From a virus, in IMG/VR virus record IMGVR_UViG_3300021961_000530, positions 1-26,760 of that record: a stretch of 26,760 nt of DNA. One strand, given 5' to 3'. Positions within the stretch are counted from its first letter, which is position 1, and each line of letters starts with the position of its first letter. The position numbers were made by a program, and so were the translations under genes. Below the pieces are notes generated by a model. It saw nothing but the letters and a program-made list of their open reading frames with translations, did not search any database and was not told the origin of the DNA. Below, piece by piece: positions 15,359 through 24,194 of the stretch.

Positions 15359-15853
15359 TTAAGCGTTATTTGACCATCCGTATTGATTGCCTCTTGGATG
15401 AACTGTAAAAGTACATTTAGCTTCTGCACCAGGTGCAGGATCAACACTAAATTGACCAACACGACCATTAAACGCATAAAGAACTTCATCTGTTCCATCG
15501 GATGCAACAATAACAAATGTTCTATCAATAGTACCATTGTAAGCATCTGCTCTCATTGCAAGCAATTGAGTATCAGCAGGATTCCATGCAGCAGTGATAG
15601 TCATTGATGTTGGTGCAGCTTGAACTGGAATCTTATCAGATTGTCTGCTACCAGCAACGCTGTAATTAGCCATTGCATCATCTTGACCAAAAGCAGGGAT
15701 AGCTTCAACTGGTAATACATTTGCAGGATCAACAATTGCTGCTACAGTTGCATAAGTTGATAATTCTGCAATAGTTAATACTGTTGGTGTTGCGCCTGGT
15801 TGTGCATAAAGGGTTGCACTAAAACCAGGTAAAACTTTATTTGGAAGTGCCAT
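15359..15853 (-). CDS. Major tail (tube) protein, 164 aa
   Basis: Size, position before the chaperones and tape measure, and composition fit the tube protein of a siphovirus. The protein begins MALPNKVLPGFSATLYAQPG and has the beta pattern of lambda gpV N-terminal folds: strands around SMTITAAWNPADTQLLAMRA (W-x-P-A-D, then a helix) and RTFVIVASDGTDEVLYAFNG, ending CTFTVHPRGNQYGW. A strong Shine-Dalgarno (TGAGGAAATAATT) agrees with high expression. There is no additional Ig-like domain. The call rests on context plus fold pattern. Confidence 0.8.
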   Translation of the reverse strand: MALPNKVLPGFSATLYAQPGATPTVLTIAELSTYATVAAIVDPANVLPVEAIPAFGQDDAMANYSVAGSRQSDKIPVQAAPTSMTITAAWNPADTQLLAMRADAYNGTIDRTFVIVASDGTDEVLYAFNGRVGQFSVDPAPGAEAKCTFTVHPRGNQYGWSNNA

Positions 15854-15889
15854 AATTATTTCCTCACATTAATAAAAATTAAAAAAATC

Positions 15890-16300
15890 TTATGTTGGTA
15901 TGTCAATTGTGCAATCCATAAAAATATTATGAAGCGCAATTTCATTATCGTATCCATGATATAACCAAACAACATCGGCTTTAGAAATATAAAATAAACC
16001 ACCAAATATCCCGCTATAACCATGTAATGCTTGTAATATCGTATTCGCTATTTCAAACCCATCTTGCATTTTACTACTAAATACACTAATTTGAAATGTC
16101 GGTGTATCAATACCTTTATTATCTTGGTAAATACCAGTATAGACTGGTTGATGCACATCTCTTAATTGCCAAGTAATAAATTTTTGTTCAGTTGCAAAAT
16201 TTCTATTAAAATTTGCATAGACTGGCACTGGGGTAGCAATGCTTGTCAACTGCGCTTGTATTGCCTTTGCATAATCATTAACATTTTGTTGAGTAGCCAT
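15890..16300 (-). CDS. Tail completion / tail terminator protein (DUF3168-like), 136 aa
   Basis: A small alpha/beta protein, next to head closure and before the tube protein, as the tail terminator normally is. It opens with a helix (NVNDYAKAIQAQLTSI), then strands (PVPVYANFNR, FITWQLRDVH) and the segment YTGIYQDNKGIDTPTFQISV, followed by a helix (GFEIANTILQALHGY). This order is that of the DUF3168 / gp17-like tail completion family. The start lies directly after the upstream stop. Role: capping the tail tube and joining it to the head. Confidence 0.7.
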   Translation of the reverse strand: MATQQNVNDYAKAIQAQLTSIATPVPVYANFNRNFATEQKFITWQLRDVHQPVYTGIYQDNKGIDTPTFQISVFSSKMQDGFEIANTILQALHGYSGIFGGLFYISKADVVWLYHGYDNEIALHNIFMDCTIDIPT

Positions 16301-16645
16301 TTAAACCTCTGTTGTTGGATCAGAACGATAACACATTAGCGTTACACTCATTCTATCATTAGCTTCTAAACAATCTGCTATTCGCCACTCATTACCCCTA
16401 TATGTTATAGAATATAAATTTTGATTATTAGAAATTGTTTGCATATTTGGTGTGTAATTAAACTTCATACTAATCAAATCTTGATAAACTCTATATCTTT
16501 CAGAAATAGCAACTGATGCTTTAACTTCACCAACTAATGGTCTACTAGAAAACCATTTTGTAATTGTGGTTTCCCCTTCGCCATAAGCGTTAGTTGCAAA
16601 TGTTAAAGTATTAACATCCACCTGTTCATATCTTGCTATCGCCAT
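16301..16645 (-). CDS. Head closure / head-tail adaptor protein, 114 aa
   Basis: A 114-residue protein at the usual adaptor position. Features are the N-terminal strand pair, the segment TKWFSSRPLVGEVKASVAIS followed by SERYRVYQDLISMKFNY, then YSITYRGNEWRIADCLE, which is the typical ending of SPP1 gp16-like head closure proteins (Y-x-I/V-x-Y/W-x-G-x-x-W-x-I). The start overlaps the connector stop as TAATG. It would plug the portal-connector after packaging. Two cysteines are present. Confidence 0.78.
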   Translation of the reverse strand: MAIARYEQVDVNTLTFATNAYGEGETTITKWFSSRPLVGEVKASVAISERYRVYQDLISMKFNYTPNMQTISNNQNLYSITYRGNEWRIADCLEANDRMSVTLMCYRSDPTTEV

Positions 16646-17280
16646 TACATCACCAAAGGTTTATAAGGTCTTAATAAAGCATCTACTCCATAAGGAATTG
16701 TCTGCAAACCACCATTTGTTGTTTCACTTCTGTTATTGTATAAATGCGTAAATAACAATAACCCAGCTTGTTTGATAACTGGGTATTGTGCTAAATCACT
16801 TTCAGCTAATGTATATTCAATAACAATAGGTGAAGTTCTATTAGTATTAATATCAGTTGGCATTGAATTTAAAACAATTTTATCGCCACTTGCATCATAA
16901 TAATAATTGCTTGATGCAATGGTAGTTAATACATTTGATAAATTGTAATATTTAACTGAATTAATAGTTATTCCATTTAGTGAAGTTTGCGGCAAGTCAA
17001 AACTTACTGGCGAACCATACATTTCACTTCCATAATATACTCGATAAGATACATCAAATATAGGCATCCCCAAATAGTCCTCAATGTGCATCCTTACCGC
17101 TAATTCTAACGATAAAAGATATTCGTCTTGAGATTCATCTTGAAACAAATTAAGTTGATTAGTAATCTGCTCAAGTGAAAGCCATTGTGCGCCAATATTT
17201 CTTTCTATCTGTTCAAACTTATGATAGTTAAATGGGTTGTTATTTATCCCATAACTATTACTGGTAAGTGTGGTTGTCAT
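16645..17280 (-). CDS. Head-tail connector (gp6-like adaptor), 211 aa
   Basis: Helix-rich protein following the capsid genes. A helix with LSLELAVRMHIEDYLGMPIF, strand regions around VSFDLPQTSLNGITINSVKY, the KYYNLSNV segment, and the end QAGLLLFTHLYNNRSETTNG followed by PYGVDALLRPYKP match HK97 gp6 / gp15-like connectors. In that family the last helix and the LL-R-P-Y tail contact the portal ring. An AAGGCGG sequence before the ATG works as Shine-Dalgarno. It would form the adaptor ring below the portal. Confidence 0.85.
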   Translation of the reverse strand: MTTTLTSNSYGINNNPFNYHKFEQIERNIGAQWLSLEQITNQLNLFQDESQDEYLLSLELAVRMHIEDYLGMPIFDVSYRVYYGSEMYGSPVSFDLPQTSLNGITINSVKYYNLSNVLTTIASSNYYYDASGDKIVLNSMPTDINTNRTSPIVIEYTLAESDLAQYPVIKQAGLLLFTHLYNNRSETTNGGLQTIPYGVDALLRPYKPLVM

Positions 17281-17282
17281 TA

Positions 17283-18323
17283 TTAACCGCCTTGAACTAA
17301 TATACCTGCAAATGGATCGCGAACTGTACTTACTACTCGTTTTTCAGCAAATAGCGTTACTGTTCCTGGTTGTGTTTGGTCAAAGCGTTTAATTGTTATT
17401 TCAGGTATATCACCAATTGCCCAAAACTTACTCCAATCAGCTAAAACAATTGAAACTTGACCAGTTCCTCGTTCTTCCAAATATGGATTAGGAATTACTG
17501 GAAATCCTAATAAATAAACAGCAGGACCGCCATCTTCATCACCAACTTCTTTAAGAATTGGATCACCGCCAGTTGCAGTTAATTTTCTTAACCAAGCAAT
17601 CGTTGTTGGATGAATATGCCAGGCAGTATTTTCTGTCCAATATTGTGGTGGCAATGCTTCGCAAACATCAACTAAAGTATTGTAATCAATATCATTAGTA
17701 TTTTCAGTTATTGTTTTAATAGTGTGAATACCATCAGTAATTGCAGTTCCACTTGAACCAAATGATGCACTTGAACCACGATTATATGAAGTTAAACCTC
17801 TTAATCCTTCTTCTGCGCCTGTTGCATCAGTTGATGAACCTGATTGGTCATCGTTAGTTCCCATAGATTGACCTTCTAATTCTGAAAGTTCATCTAATAA
17901 GTCTTGTGCAACAATTTCATCTAATCCATTAATATCATCTAGGGTTGCGCTTCTAATAGGCAACTGTGCAGATACTACACGCACTGGTAATTGCCAAGTT
18001 GAAGTAGCAATATTAGGTGATCCACTGTTAGCATTTACAATATAGCCCCAGGGGTTTGTTGAATCTGCCGCATTACCAAGTTTTGCTACAAAAGTCATAT
18101 CAGAACCATCAATTAATGTTTGACGACTTAAATAGCGAAAAGGGTTTGTATAACGCATTTGGTCAAACGCATTATCAAAATAAATTTTACCACCTTTATC
18201 TGAACCTGATCCTGTTAGAGCAGATGATTCGTTTACTTCTTTAGATTCGAGCAAATTTACTTTGGCTTGCCCTTCGACTAATGCCCTCTTTACTCCAATC
18301 AAAATTTGTTCAGTTATTTTCAT
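17283..18323 (-). CDS. Second HK97-fold major capsid protein, without N-terminal delta region, 346 aa
   Basis: A paralogue of the gene just upstream in transcription. Both share ALTGSG (residues 35-40 here, 115-120 there), NPxRxxSRxxxxDGS, WGYxVN, PIRxAxLDDI, the SMxxNDDQ region, GLRGL, the HP-x-x-x-x-x-x-R-x-L motif, LLGFxVxxNxY and the ending RYDQTxPGxxTxxxEKR... (FDQT here) with DPFA. It lacks the roughly 80-residue coiled-coil front of the other copy and starts MKITEQILIGVKRALVEGQA. It could be a second shell subunit, a penton or a minor capsid form, similar in principle to T4 gp23/gp24, which is inference. A Shine-Dalgarno AGGA lies seven bases before the ATG, behind a terminator-like hairpin. 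Confidence 0.88.
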   Translation of the reverse strand: MKITEQILIGVKRALVEGQAKVNLLESKEVNESSALTGSGSDKGGKIYFDNAFDQMRYTNPFRYLSRQTLIDGSDMTFVAKLGNAADSTNPWGYIVNANSGSPNIATSTWQLPVRVVSAQLPIRSATLDDINGLDEIVAQDLLDELSELEGQSMGTNDDQSGSSTDATGAEEGLRGLTSYNRGSSASFGSSGTAITDGIHTIKTITENTNDIDYNTLVDVCEALPPQYWTENTAWHIHPTTIAWLRKLTATGGDPILKEVGDEDGGPAVYLLGFPVIPNPYLEERGTGQVSIVLADWSKFWAIGDIPEITIKRFDQTQPGTVTLFAEKRVVSTVRDPFAGILVQGG

Positions 18324-18340
18324 AATTATTCCTAATAATT

Positions 18341-18368
18341 AAAAAAGGATCGGGGAGAAAATCTCCCC
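18341..18368 (-). terminator. Terminator-like hairpin between the two capsid genes
   Basis: A perfect seven-base-pair stem GGGGAGA/TCTCCCC (bases 18352-18368, three-base loop) is followed on the coding strand, after GATCC, by six T residues. This is the strongest hairpin with T-run in the window and lies between the first and second capsid genes. The separation of the T-run from the stem by five bases makes it weaker than an ideal terminator, so partial read-through is likely. It could lower expression of everything downstream or protect the upstream mRNA end. Confidence 0.65.
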
Positions 18369-18381
18369 TTTCCAATTATTG

Positions 18382-19734
18382 CTATACAGTAGCAGTTGCT
18401 GTTGATCTATAACGAACAATAGCGAATGGATCAACAACAGAAGTTGCTAATCGTTTTTCACCATAGAATGTAATAGAACCAGGTAGAGTTTGGTCATAGC
18501 GTCTTAAAACCATGTCCATACGATCTACAATGGTATGACCTTTTTGCCAATCACCAAAGTACATTGGATATAAAGAATCAGTACCTGCTGAAGAATCAAC
18601 AGATGGTGCATCAGCATAAGTGTTTACAACTACATTAAAGCCTAACAATTTGCCAACGATTCCATCATCTCTTGATAAACCATCAACATAAATTGGTCGA
18701 CCTTGATCGTCTGTTAAACCACGGATTGCTGAAAGCATTACTGGATGAACAACAAATGCTGCTGATGGTGTCCAATATGCTTGTGGTAAAGCGTATACAA
18801 AATTAACAATATCTTTATAAGTTACATTGTTATCTAATGTATTTCCGTTAGTTGTAAGCTGATCGTAAGTAGCAATATCATGCAAACCTGCTGATGAACC
18901 TGTGCCGCTTGTACCAAATGCAGCAACAGAAGTTGCGCCACCAGTATAAGAAGCATTAACACCTGGATATTGATCTAAACCTCTTAAACCATTAGAACCG
19001 CCATAAGGTAAAGAAGTAGCACCTTGGTCATCGTTTTGCATCATGCTTAATGCTTCAGCTTGGCTGAATTCTTGAAGCATATCTGATACAACATTAGATT
19101 CAAGTCCATCAATATCATCTAATGCAGCAGTTCTAATAGGGAACTGAACATTAAGGTCTTGAAGTGTTAATTGCCAAATGTTTGTATCAACTGTCGTTGC
19201 AGCAGTATTGTTATTAACAGCATAACCCCAAGCAGCACCAGCGTTACCAACTTTAGCACGGAATTGATATGTAGAACCATCAGTTGCAACTGTGCGTGAA
19301 ACACCTCTTAATGGGTTTTGTAATCTTAATGAATGAAATACTGGATCATAAGATGTACGACCACCAATGCCTGCGCCTGAACCAGTTAATGCTGATGCTT
19401 CTTTTAAAAACGCATCATATTGACCTTCGTCTGCAAACATTTTAATAGATTTTTCAACACGACCACTGCCTTTGATGTATTCTCTTAATTGTTCTTTTAC
19501 AGAACGATTAACTTCGCTTGCAATTGTTTTATATGTCTTAATAACTGGAGTTGCATTAATTTCAGCAACTTTAGTTTCAAGAACAGCAACTTTTTCTTCA
19601 AAAGAAAGTTTAGTTGCTTCTACATCTGCTTTTGCTTGTTCTAATTCTGTTCTGACTTCAGCTTTAACAGCTTCAATCTGTTCAGCATTAGAGGCTTCAA
19701 TAGCATCTAACTTTTCAATAATTTTTTCTGACAT
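18382..19734 (-). CDS. Major capsid protein, HK97 fold, with N-terminal delta domain, 450 aa
   Basis: The first 65 or so residues are a highly charged coiled coil (MSEKIIEKLDAIEASNAEQI and following), typical of the delta scaffolding region of HK97-type capsid proteins, followed by residues 66-110 and then EASALTGSGAGIGGR where the mature shell protein is expected to begin. The body has the family landmarks: LRLQNPLRGVSRTVATDGST, PIRTAALDDIDGLESNVVSD, NGLRGLDQYPG, and the end RYDQTLPGSITFYGEKRLAT followed by VVDPFAIVRY. The protease gene directly upstream should remove the front part, with cleavage near residue 110 as inference. An AAAGGATAAATC Shine-Dalgarno precedes the ATG. Confidence 0.93.
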   Translation of the reverse strand: MSEKIIEKLDAIEASNAEQIEAVKAEVRTELEQAKADVEATKLSFEEKVAVLETKVAEINATPVIKTYKTIASEVNRSVKEQLREYIKGSGRVEKSIKMFADEGQYDAFLKEASALTGSGAGIGGRTSYDPVFHSLRLQNPLRGVSRTVATDGSTYQFRAKVGNAGAAWGYAVNNNTAATTVDTNIWQLTLQDLNVQFPIRTAALDDIDGLESNVVSDMLQEFSQAEALSMMQNDDQGATSLPYGGSNGLRGLDQYPGVNASYTGGATSVAAFGTSGTGSSAGLHDIATYDQLTTNGNTLDNNVTYKDIVNFVYALPQAYWTPSAAFVVHPVMLSAIRGLTDDQGRPIYVDGLSRDDGIVGKLLGFNVVVNTYADAPSVDSSAGTDSLYPMYFGDWQKGHTIVDRMDMVLRRYDQTLPGSITFYGEKRLATSVVDPFAIVRYRSTATATV

Positions 19735-19737
19735 GAT

Positions 19738-20544
19738 TTATCCTTTAATACGATTGTTTAAAATTTTAAGCAAATCTCTTTCTGCAATAGCATTAAGAAT
19801 TGCTTGTTCATCTACCACCGCATCAGCATCACTCTGAATTAGTGCTTGTTCTTCAACAGATTTAGTTGCATCACGCATTTCTAAAATTTGTTTGAAGATA
19901 GAAGATGCGGTGGTCGCATCTTTTCTTGAAAGTTTTGCATCACGCAATGCCTTCTCGATTACTTTTAGGTCCGCAGAACCATCGTTGCGGAAATACTCTA
20001 ATCTCGTTACATTACATTCAAGGTTATTAGGTTGCATTACAATAGATACTTCTCTTAATCCGCCTTTAGTAATTTGGAAATAACCATCCATATCATCGCC
20101 TTCATCAAGCATATTGCCTTCAGCATCTACCATACAATATTCATCAGCATAAGCACCAACAGATACTCCGCCAACTAAATTTGGACTTTCTTTCATAATG
20201 TTATATAAATCATTACCAGCAGATGTATTTAAAAATAACTTTCCTTCAGCTTTCATGCCTACATCATCCATTTCAAATTTTGTCCATTGTCCAACTGGCA
20301 AAGATTCGTCATCATGCTGAAAATACATAGGTAATGGTTTATCCATAGCTTCAAACTCTTTAAACCAGTCCATAAATCCTTCAGAATTATAATTAAATTT
20401 ACGACCATCAGCACCTTCTCTAGCACCCCAAGTCGTAACCATAGCTTCTACTAAACCATTTGAACCTTCAGCTTCATCAGTATTAACTCCTAACTCAACT
20501 TTTGATTCATAAAAAAATTGAATATTTTTTATTTCTTTAGTCAT
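19738..20544 (-). CDS. HK97-family prohead protease, 268 aa
   Basis: The serine protease that matures the capsid. Catalytic candidates are H77 in MYFQHD and S128 in the GGVSVGA motif, both standard for the S78/U35 family; the strand after it (GGLREVSIVMQPNN) is also diagnostic. The N-terminal 40 residues hold the usual VEAMVTTWGAREGADGRKFN region. The last 70 residues form a charged helical tail that may act as scaffold or capsid-targeting arm. The start at 20544 is inside the 3' end of the small upstream ORF and has GGGAG eight bases before it. Gene order portal-protease-capsid supports the call. Confidence 0.9.
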   Translation of the reverse strand: MTKEIKNIQFFYESKVELGVNTDEAEGSNGLVEAMVTTWGAREGADGRKFNYNSEGFMDWFKEFEAMDKPLPMYFQHDDESLPVGQWTKFEMDDVGMKAEGKLFLNTSAGNDLYNIMKESPNLVGGVSVGAYADEYCMVDAEGNMLDEGDDMDGYFQITKGGLREVSIVMQPNNLECNVTRLEYFRNDGSADLKVIEKALRDAKLSRKDATTASSIFKQILEMRDATKSVEEQALIQSDADAVVDEQAILNAIAERDLLKILNNRIKG

Positions 20545-20653
20545 TGATTGGCACTCCCTTTTCCTTTATTCCATAAGTTTCAAGTGGCAATGGTTTCCTT
20601 TTTTTTGCCGCTTGGGTTAATTTAAGTAATAACTCTTTTAATGTTGGTTTCAT
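20537..20653 (-). CDS. Small basic hypothetical protein between portal and protease, 38 aa
   Basis: The ATG at 20653 overlaps the portal stop as ATGA and the frame runs 38 codons to a TAA, overlapping the protease start. It reads MKPTLKELLLKLTQAAKKRK followed by PLPLETYGIKEKGVPIND. The front half is an amphipathic lysine-rich helix. It fills a gap that would otherwise be empty and keeps the coupling chain of overlapping stops and starts intact, which supports that it is translated. No family is recognised; a role in prohead assembly is only positional. Confidence 0.65.
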   Translation of the reverse strand: MKPTLKELLLKLTQAAKKRKPLPLETYGIKEKGVPIND

Positions 20654-22059
20654 ACACTACCTGCTCGACCAGTTTTGCCAATAGAAGATATATTTCCGCC
20701 ACCACCTGTATCTTGCGGTGAACTTCCAGCTATTGGATCAGTTGATTTTTTGTTACTATCTTTTAATTGGTTTGCGTTATCAATATTAGCTTTGCCTAAA
20801 TATTCTCGCGCTTCATTAGGTGTAATAATACCATTATTTACTCCAGCTACTACATAATTCATTTGATCTATTGGTGCGCCTTTTAAGAAATTTTCTGTTT
20901 GAAACTCAATGCAAAGATTTGGATAGCCATTTAGTAATGCTGTTTTAAATTTTTGTTGAATATTTGTAAGCATTGGGGACATAGTAGATTTATAAAACTC
21001 ATCTAGCATAGTTTGTGTGTTGTTATATTTACTTTCCCCAATTCCAATCATTGCAGGCGGAACTCCAAACAAACCACATATTCTTTTCATTGTTTGTTCT
21101 TTAAGTTTAGCGCAATCTGCATCTTGTAGCGTAAGCATATCTAATGGAAAGTATTTCATGCCATTATCTAACAACATAGATTGACCAGGCTTACTTGGAT
21201 CAGATTGTTGTGATCCAGTTAAACTATTCCAGGCTTCTTTAAGTCTTGCAGCTATCTCTTTAAATTTTGCATCAGGAATTACTTGATCTGTAACAAACAT
21301 ACCTGATGGTTTTGCACCATTTTGCATAATAAAGTTAGCATATAAATCAATATCCTGATCTAAACCAACTAATTCAACTGCTAATATGCCTTTATTAAAT
21401 CCAGCTACACCTTGCCATGCAGCTTCCGTAGTGTGAATAATTTGATGTGCTTTTAATGGCGCATCTTTATTAAATCCATAAGTAGAACTTGATAAAATGT
21501 ATGTTGGATAACGAGTAGAAGAAATTTGAGCAGTAATTAAAGTGCTGTCCAATATATACATTTCTAAAGGTGTTTGTTGTGAGTTCTCTTGTTCTTTGCG
21601 CCATAGAGCAGTAAATGTTTCACCTGCTAGGTCATACCACATTGAGAATTGATACCAAAACTCATAAGAACTTTGAAAGTTATTTGGGTTATTTAATAAA
21701 CTGTATACTGATTTTGCTTTTGCTTTATCTCTAGCAGATACATTAGGATTAGTAAGGGCATCAACTAATTTGCCATCTTCACCATAAGCCATAATCTTTA
21801 CTGGTAACTGTGCTAACGCTCTTGCTTTCGCACCAACGCAAGCCATAACTGTTGAGTTGCGTGATAAGGTAGTCATGTCAACTGCTCTACCTGCATTAGT
21901 TACAGATGAAGTAGTTACATATAATAATTGATTATTAACAGTATTTTGTCTGTTAGCATTTTGTAAAACATTATTACCTAGTATAGATTGACCAAAAAGC
22001 GTGTTACTTTCTGTTGCGTTTTTACTAGGTTTCTTTTTGAATATATCTAATATTGCCAT
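20650..22059 (-). CDS. Portal protein, HK97 type, 469 aa
   Basis: Forms the dodecameric ring at the capsid vertex. Typical segments are the start MAILDIFKKKPSKNATESNT, the region STVMACVGAKARALAQLPVK followed by IMAYGEDG (the family's conserved N-terminal helix and strand), SSYEFWYQFSMWYDLAGETF, LKEQTMKRICGLFGVPPAMI, and NNTQTMLDEFYKSTMSPMLT, which are the core motifs of HK97-like portals. The last 40 residues are a Gly/Ser-rich, probably disordered end. Shine-Dalgarno AAAGGAAAAAC before the ATG. It lies directly after the large terminase, the normal order. Confidence 0.93.
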   Translation of the reverse strand: MAILDIFKKKPSKNATESNTLFGQSILGNNVLQNANRQNTVNNQLLYVTTSSVTNAGRAVDMTTLSRNSTVMACVGAKARALAQLPVKIMAYGEDGKLVDALTNPNVSARDKAKAKSVYSLLNNPNNFQSSYEFWYQFSMWYDLAGETFTALWRKEQENSQQTPLEMYILDSTLITAQISSTRYPTYILSSSTYGFNKDAPLKAHQIIHTTEAAWQGVAGFNKGILAVELVGLDQDIDLYANFIMQNGAKPSGMFVTDQVIPDAKFKEIAARLKEAWNSLTGSQQSDPSKPGQSMLLDNGMKYFPLDMLTLQDADCAKLKEQTMKRICGLFGVPPAMIGIGESKYNNTQTMLDEFYKSTMSPMLTNIQQKFKTALLNGYPNLCIEFQTENFLKGAPIDQMNYVVAGVNNGIITPNEAREYLGKANIDNANQLKDSNKKSTDPIAGSSPQDTGGGGNISSIGKTGRAGSV

Positions 22060-22068
22060 GTTTTTCCT

Positions 22069-23727
22069 TTAAAAAGAACGGAATCCGTATGTTGTAGAAA
22101 TAAAGGGATGATCGAGTGAACAATGAAGGGAAATAATAAGAGCAATGATACCATCGACCTTAGCACTTTTATCAGCTTCATTTTTGCGAATCTTGATGTT
22201 ACCATTAACATCTTCATAGACTTCACAATTATCCAATTGCCATCCTACAAACGGGTTTCCATTATGTCTTATCGCATTGGACATTATCAGCTTCTCTGCG
22301 TGCTTGGATGGGTTGTTAAGAACAGCCATTCCTTGACCGACTTTTTTTACTGGTATGCCAAAATCATGTAATCTTGCAACTAAACTAGCTGCATTATACG
22401 CATCATACCCCACTTCTTTAACATTGTATAGTGTCGATTCATTTTTTATGTATTCTGATATTTCTCTGTCATCCATAACATTGCCTTCTGTTATGTGAAG
22501 TATTTTAGATTGAATTGCCTGGTCAAATATAGATCGATAATGACTTGGCACTAATTCTAAAGCATCTTCAGGAAGAAAGAATTTAAAGTTTGCATAATAA
22601 TCATTTTCTGAATATCGCTTTAATGTACAAACTGCATTTAAGTCACGAGTAGCAGCTAAATCAAATCCAATAAAGACCGCTTCAGGTTCAGGCTTATCTT
22701 CACCAATAGAATCATCCCAATACTTTCTATCTATCCAGGCACTATTGGCACTTACATATACATTAAGTGTTTTACATAGAAACTCATTAAGTGATGCTGG
22801 TTTTAATTGTGCTTGAGCGCATCGTTCTTTAATAGCATCTTGATAAATACTAATGCCGTGCATTGGATTAGCTTTTGCCCAAATAGATTCATCTCTCCAA
22901 TCATCCGCAGGATCAAGTCCATATAGCAATCCAAACCAATGTGGATTATCAGGTGCTTCACCAATAAGCATTGATTCAAACATTGAATAATCTTCATAAA
23001 ACTTTGTGTCTTTAGAAAATGATGCAGTTGTAATATATATACGCAATGGATTTTTACGAGCCACCATACCTGAGAAAACTACTTCAATTGTATTGCGATC
23101 TACAATCTGTGCAGCTTCATCAATGATTGCACAAGAAGCATTTTTACCATCGCCTGTTTTTTTATTATCACGACTTAATGCTCGAAACATAGATTGAGAA
23201 TCACCAACTTTGCCAATATGATATTTGCTAACATTAAACCACCCTTGCAATGTTTTAGGCATAGATTCAATCATTCCTCTTGCAGCATCAAATACTATTG
23301 TGGCTTGTTCTCTGTTTGTAGCTAATGTAAACACTTCTGCACCAGCTTCATTAAACATTAATTCATACAAACCAATGATTGCTGTTAAAGTTGATTTACC
23401 TGCTTTGCGTGGAATAAATACAATAACATCTGTTGTCATTCTGCGGCTATGATCTTTTTTATGTCTGAATCCATAAATAGCGCATAACAACATTATTTGA
23501 AATGGTTCAAGGTTTATTTGCTTGCCAGCGTCAGGACCTTTTGTGTGTTTTAATATTGAAATAAATTCTAATACATGATCTACATATTCATGAAAAAACT
23601 CATATTCCCAATGTTTGTCTTCATAAAAATTAATAAATCTTTGGCATGATAATTGTATGTTTTTACAAACATCAATATTTCCTTTGATTACATTTTGAGC
23701 ATATTCAAACCCATCTTGCCATTTCAT
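22069..23727 (-). CDS. terL: Terminase large subunit (P27-like), 552 aa
   Basis: The packaging motor and nuclease. The Walker A motif PRKAGKST is at residues 106-113, the Walker B IIDEA at 201-205, and the C-terminal nuclease domain starts with the metal-binding D356 in GFDLAATRDLNA. A P27/Terminase_1-type ATPase signature is visible in VFTLATNREQATIVFDAARG. The length is normal for the family. The start overlaps the small terminase stop as ATGA. All key motifs that can be read are present, so the protein should be active. No intron or frameshift is seen. Confidence 0.95.
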   Translation of the reverse strand: MKWQDGFEYAQNVIKGNIDVCKNIQLSCQRFINFYEDKHWEYEFFHEYVDHVLEFISILKHTKGPDAGKQINLEPFQIMLLCAIYGFRHKKDHSRRMTTDVIVFIPRKAGKSTLTAIIGLYELMFNEAGAEVFTLATNREQATIVFDAARGMIESMPKTLQGWFNVSKYHIGKVGDSQSMFRALSRDNKKTGDGKNASCAIIDEAAQIVDRNTIEVVFSGMVARKNPLRIYITTASFSKDTKFYEDYSMFESMLIGEAPDNPHWFGLLYGLDPADDWRDESIWAKANPMHGISIYQDAIKERCAQAQLKPASLNEFLCKTLNVYVSANSAWIDRKYWDDSIGEDKPEPEAVFIGFDLAATRDLNAVCTLKRYSENDYYANFKFFLPEDALELVPSHYRSIFDQAIQSKILHITEGNVMDDREISEYIKNESTLYNVKEVGYDAYNAASLVARLHDFGIPVKKVGQGMAVLNNPSKHAEKLIMSNAIRHNGNPFVGWQLDNCEVYEDVNGNIKIRKNEADKSAKVDGIIALIISLHCSLDHPFISTTYGFRSF

Positions 23728-24194
23728 TTTTTAATTTGAGGTCCTAACATTAACCTTCCAAATTGTGTATTGCTTTCAATATCAGGTTTGCTTAATCTTC
23801 CTCTTGGAGTTAATCCTAATTCATTCATTAATTGAATAACTAATTTAAGAGCATTATTTCTTATGCTTATAAAAGGATTTGGACCAATGGTTTTTCCATT
23901 ATTAAACATTGATACAATCCCATTTTTTTCTATGCCTTTTCCACATTGAATATATAAATCAATTTGATCTGCAAGCATAGCTAATGTATGTTTATCCTGG
24001 TCTGAACCAATGCCATATACTTCAAAAAGATAATCAGATGTTTCTTTAATAAATGTAGCCTTGCTCCACGCATCAGGATTTTCCATCCATTCTGCTTCAG
24101 GTATTCTTTGCCTTAAAGATTCAGGCAATAATGTAGCATCGTGTTCAGCAATTGTTCCATTAACTAAATGAAGTTCTATTGGCTTTCTATTCAT
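23724..24194 (-). CDS. terS: Terminase small subunit, P27 family, 156 aa
   Basis: A helical DNA-recognition subunit. The features AWSKATFIKETSDYLFEVYG, then ADQIDLYIQCGKGIEKNG, TIGPNPFISIRNNALKLVIQ and the ending MNELGLTPRGRLS are the typical P27-family (Terminase_4) pattern: helices around the N-P-x-x-x-x-x-x-x-A-x-x-x-x segment and L-G-L-T-P-x-x-R-x-x/L. It lies directly before the large subunit and overlaps it. The start shares one base with the stop of the small gene upstream (TAATG). Confidence 0.9.
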   Translation of the reverse strand: MNRKPIELHLVNGTIAEHDATLLPESLRQRIPEAEWMENPDAWSKATFIKETSDYLFEVYGIGSDQDKHTLAMLADQIDLYIQCGKGIEKNGIVSMFNNGKTIGPNPFISIRNNALKLVIQLMNELGLTPRGRLSKPDIESNTQFGRLMLGPQIKK

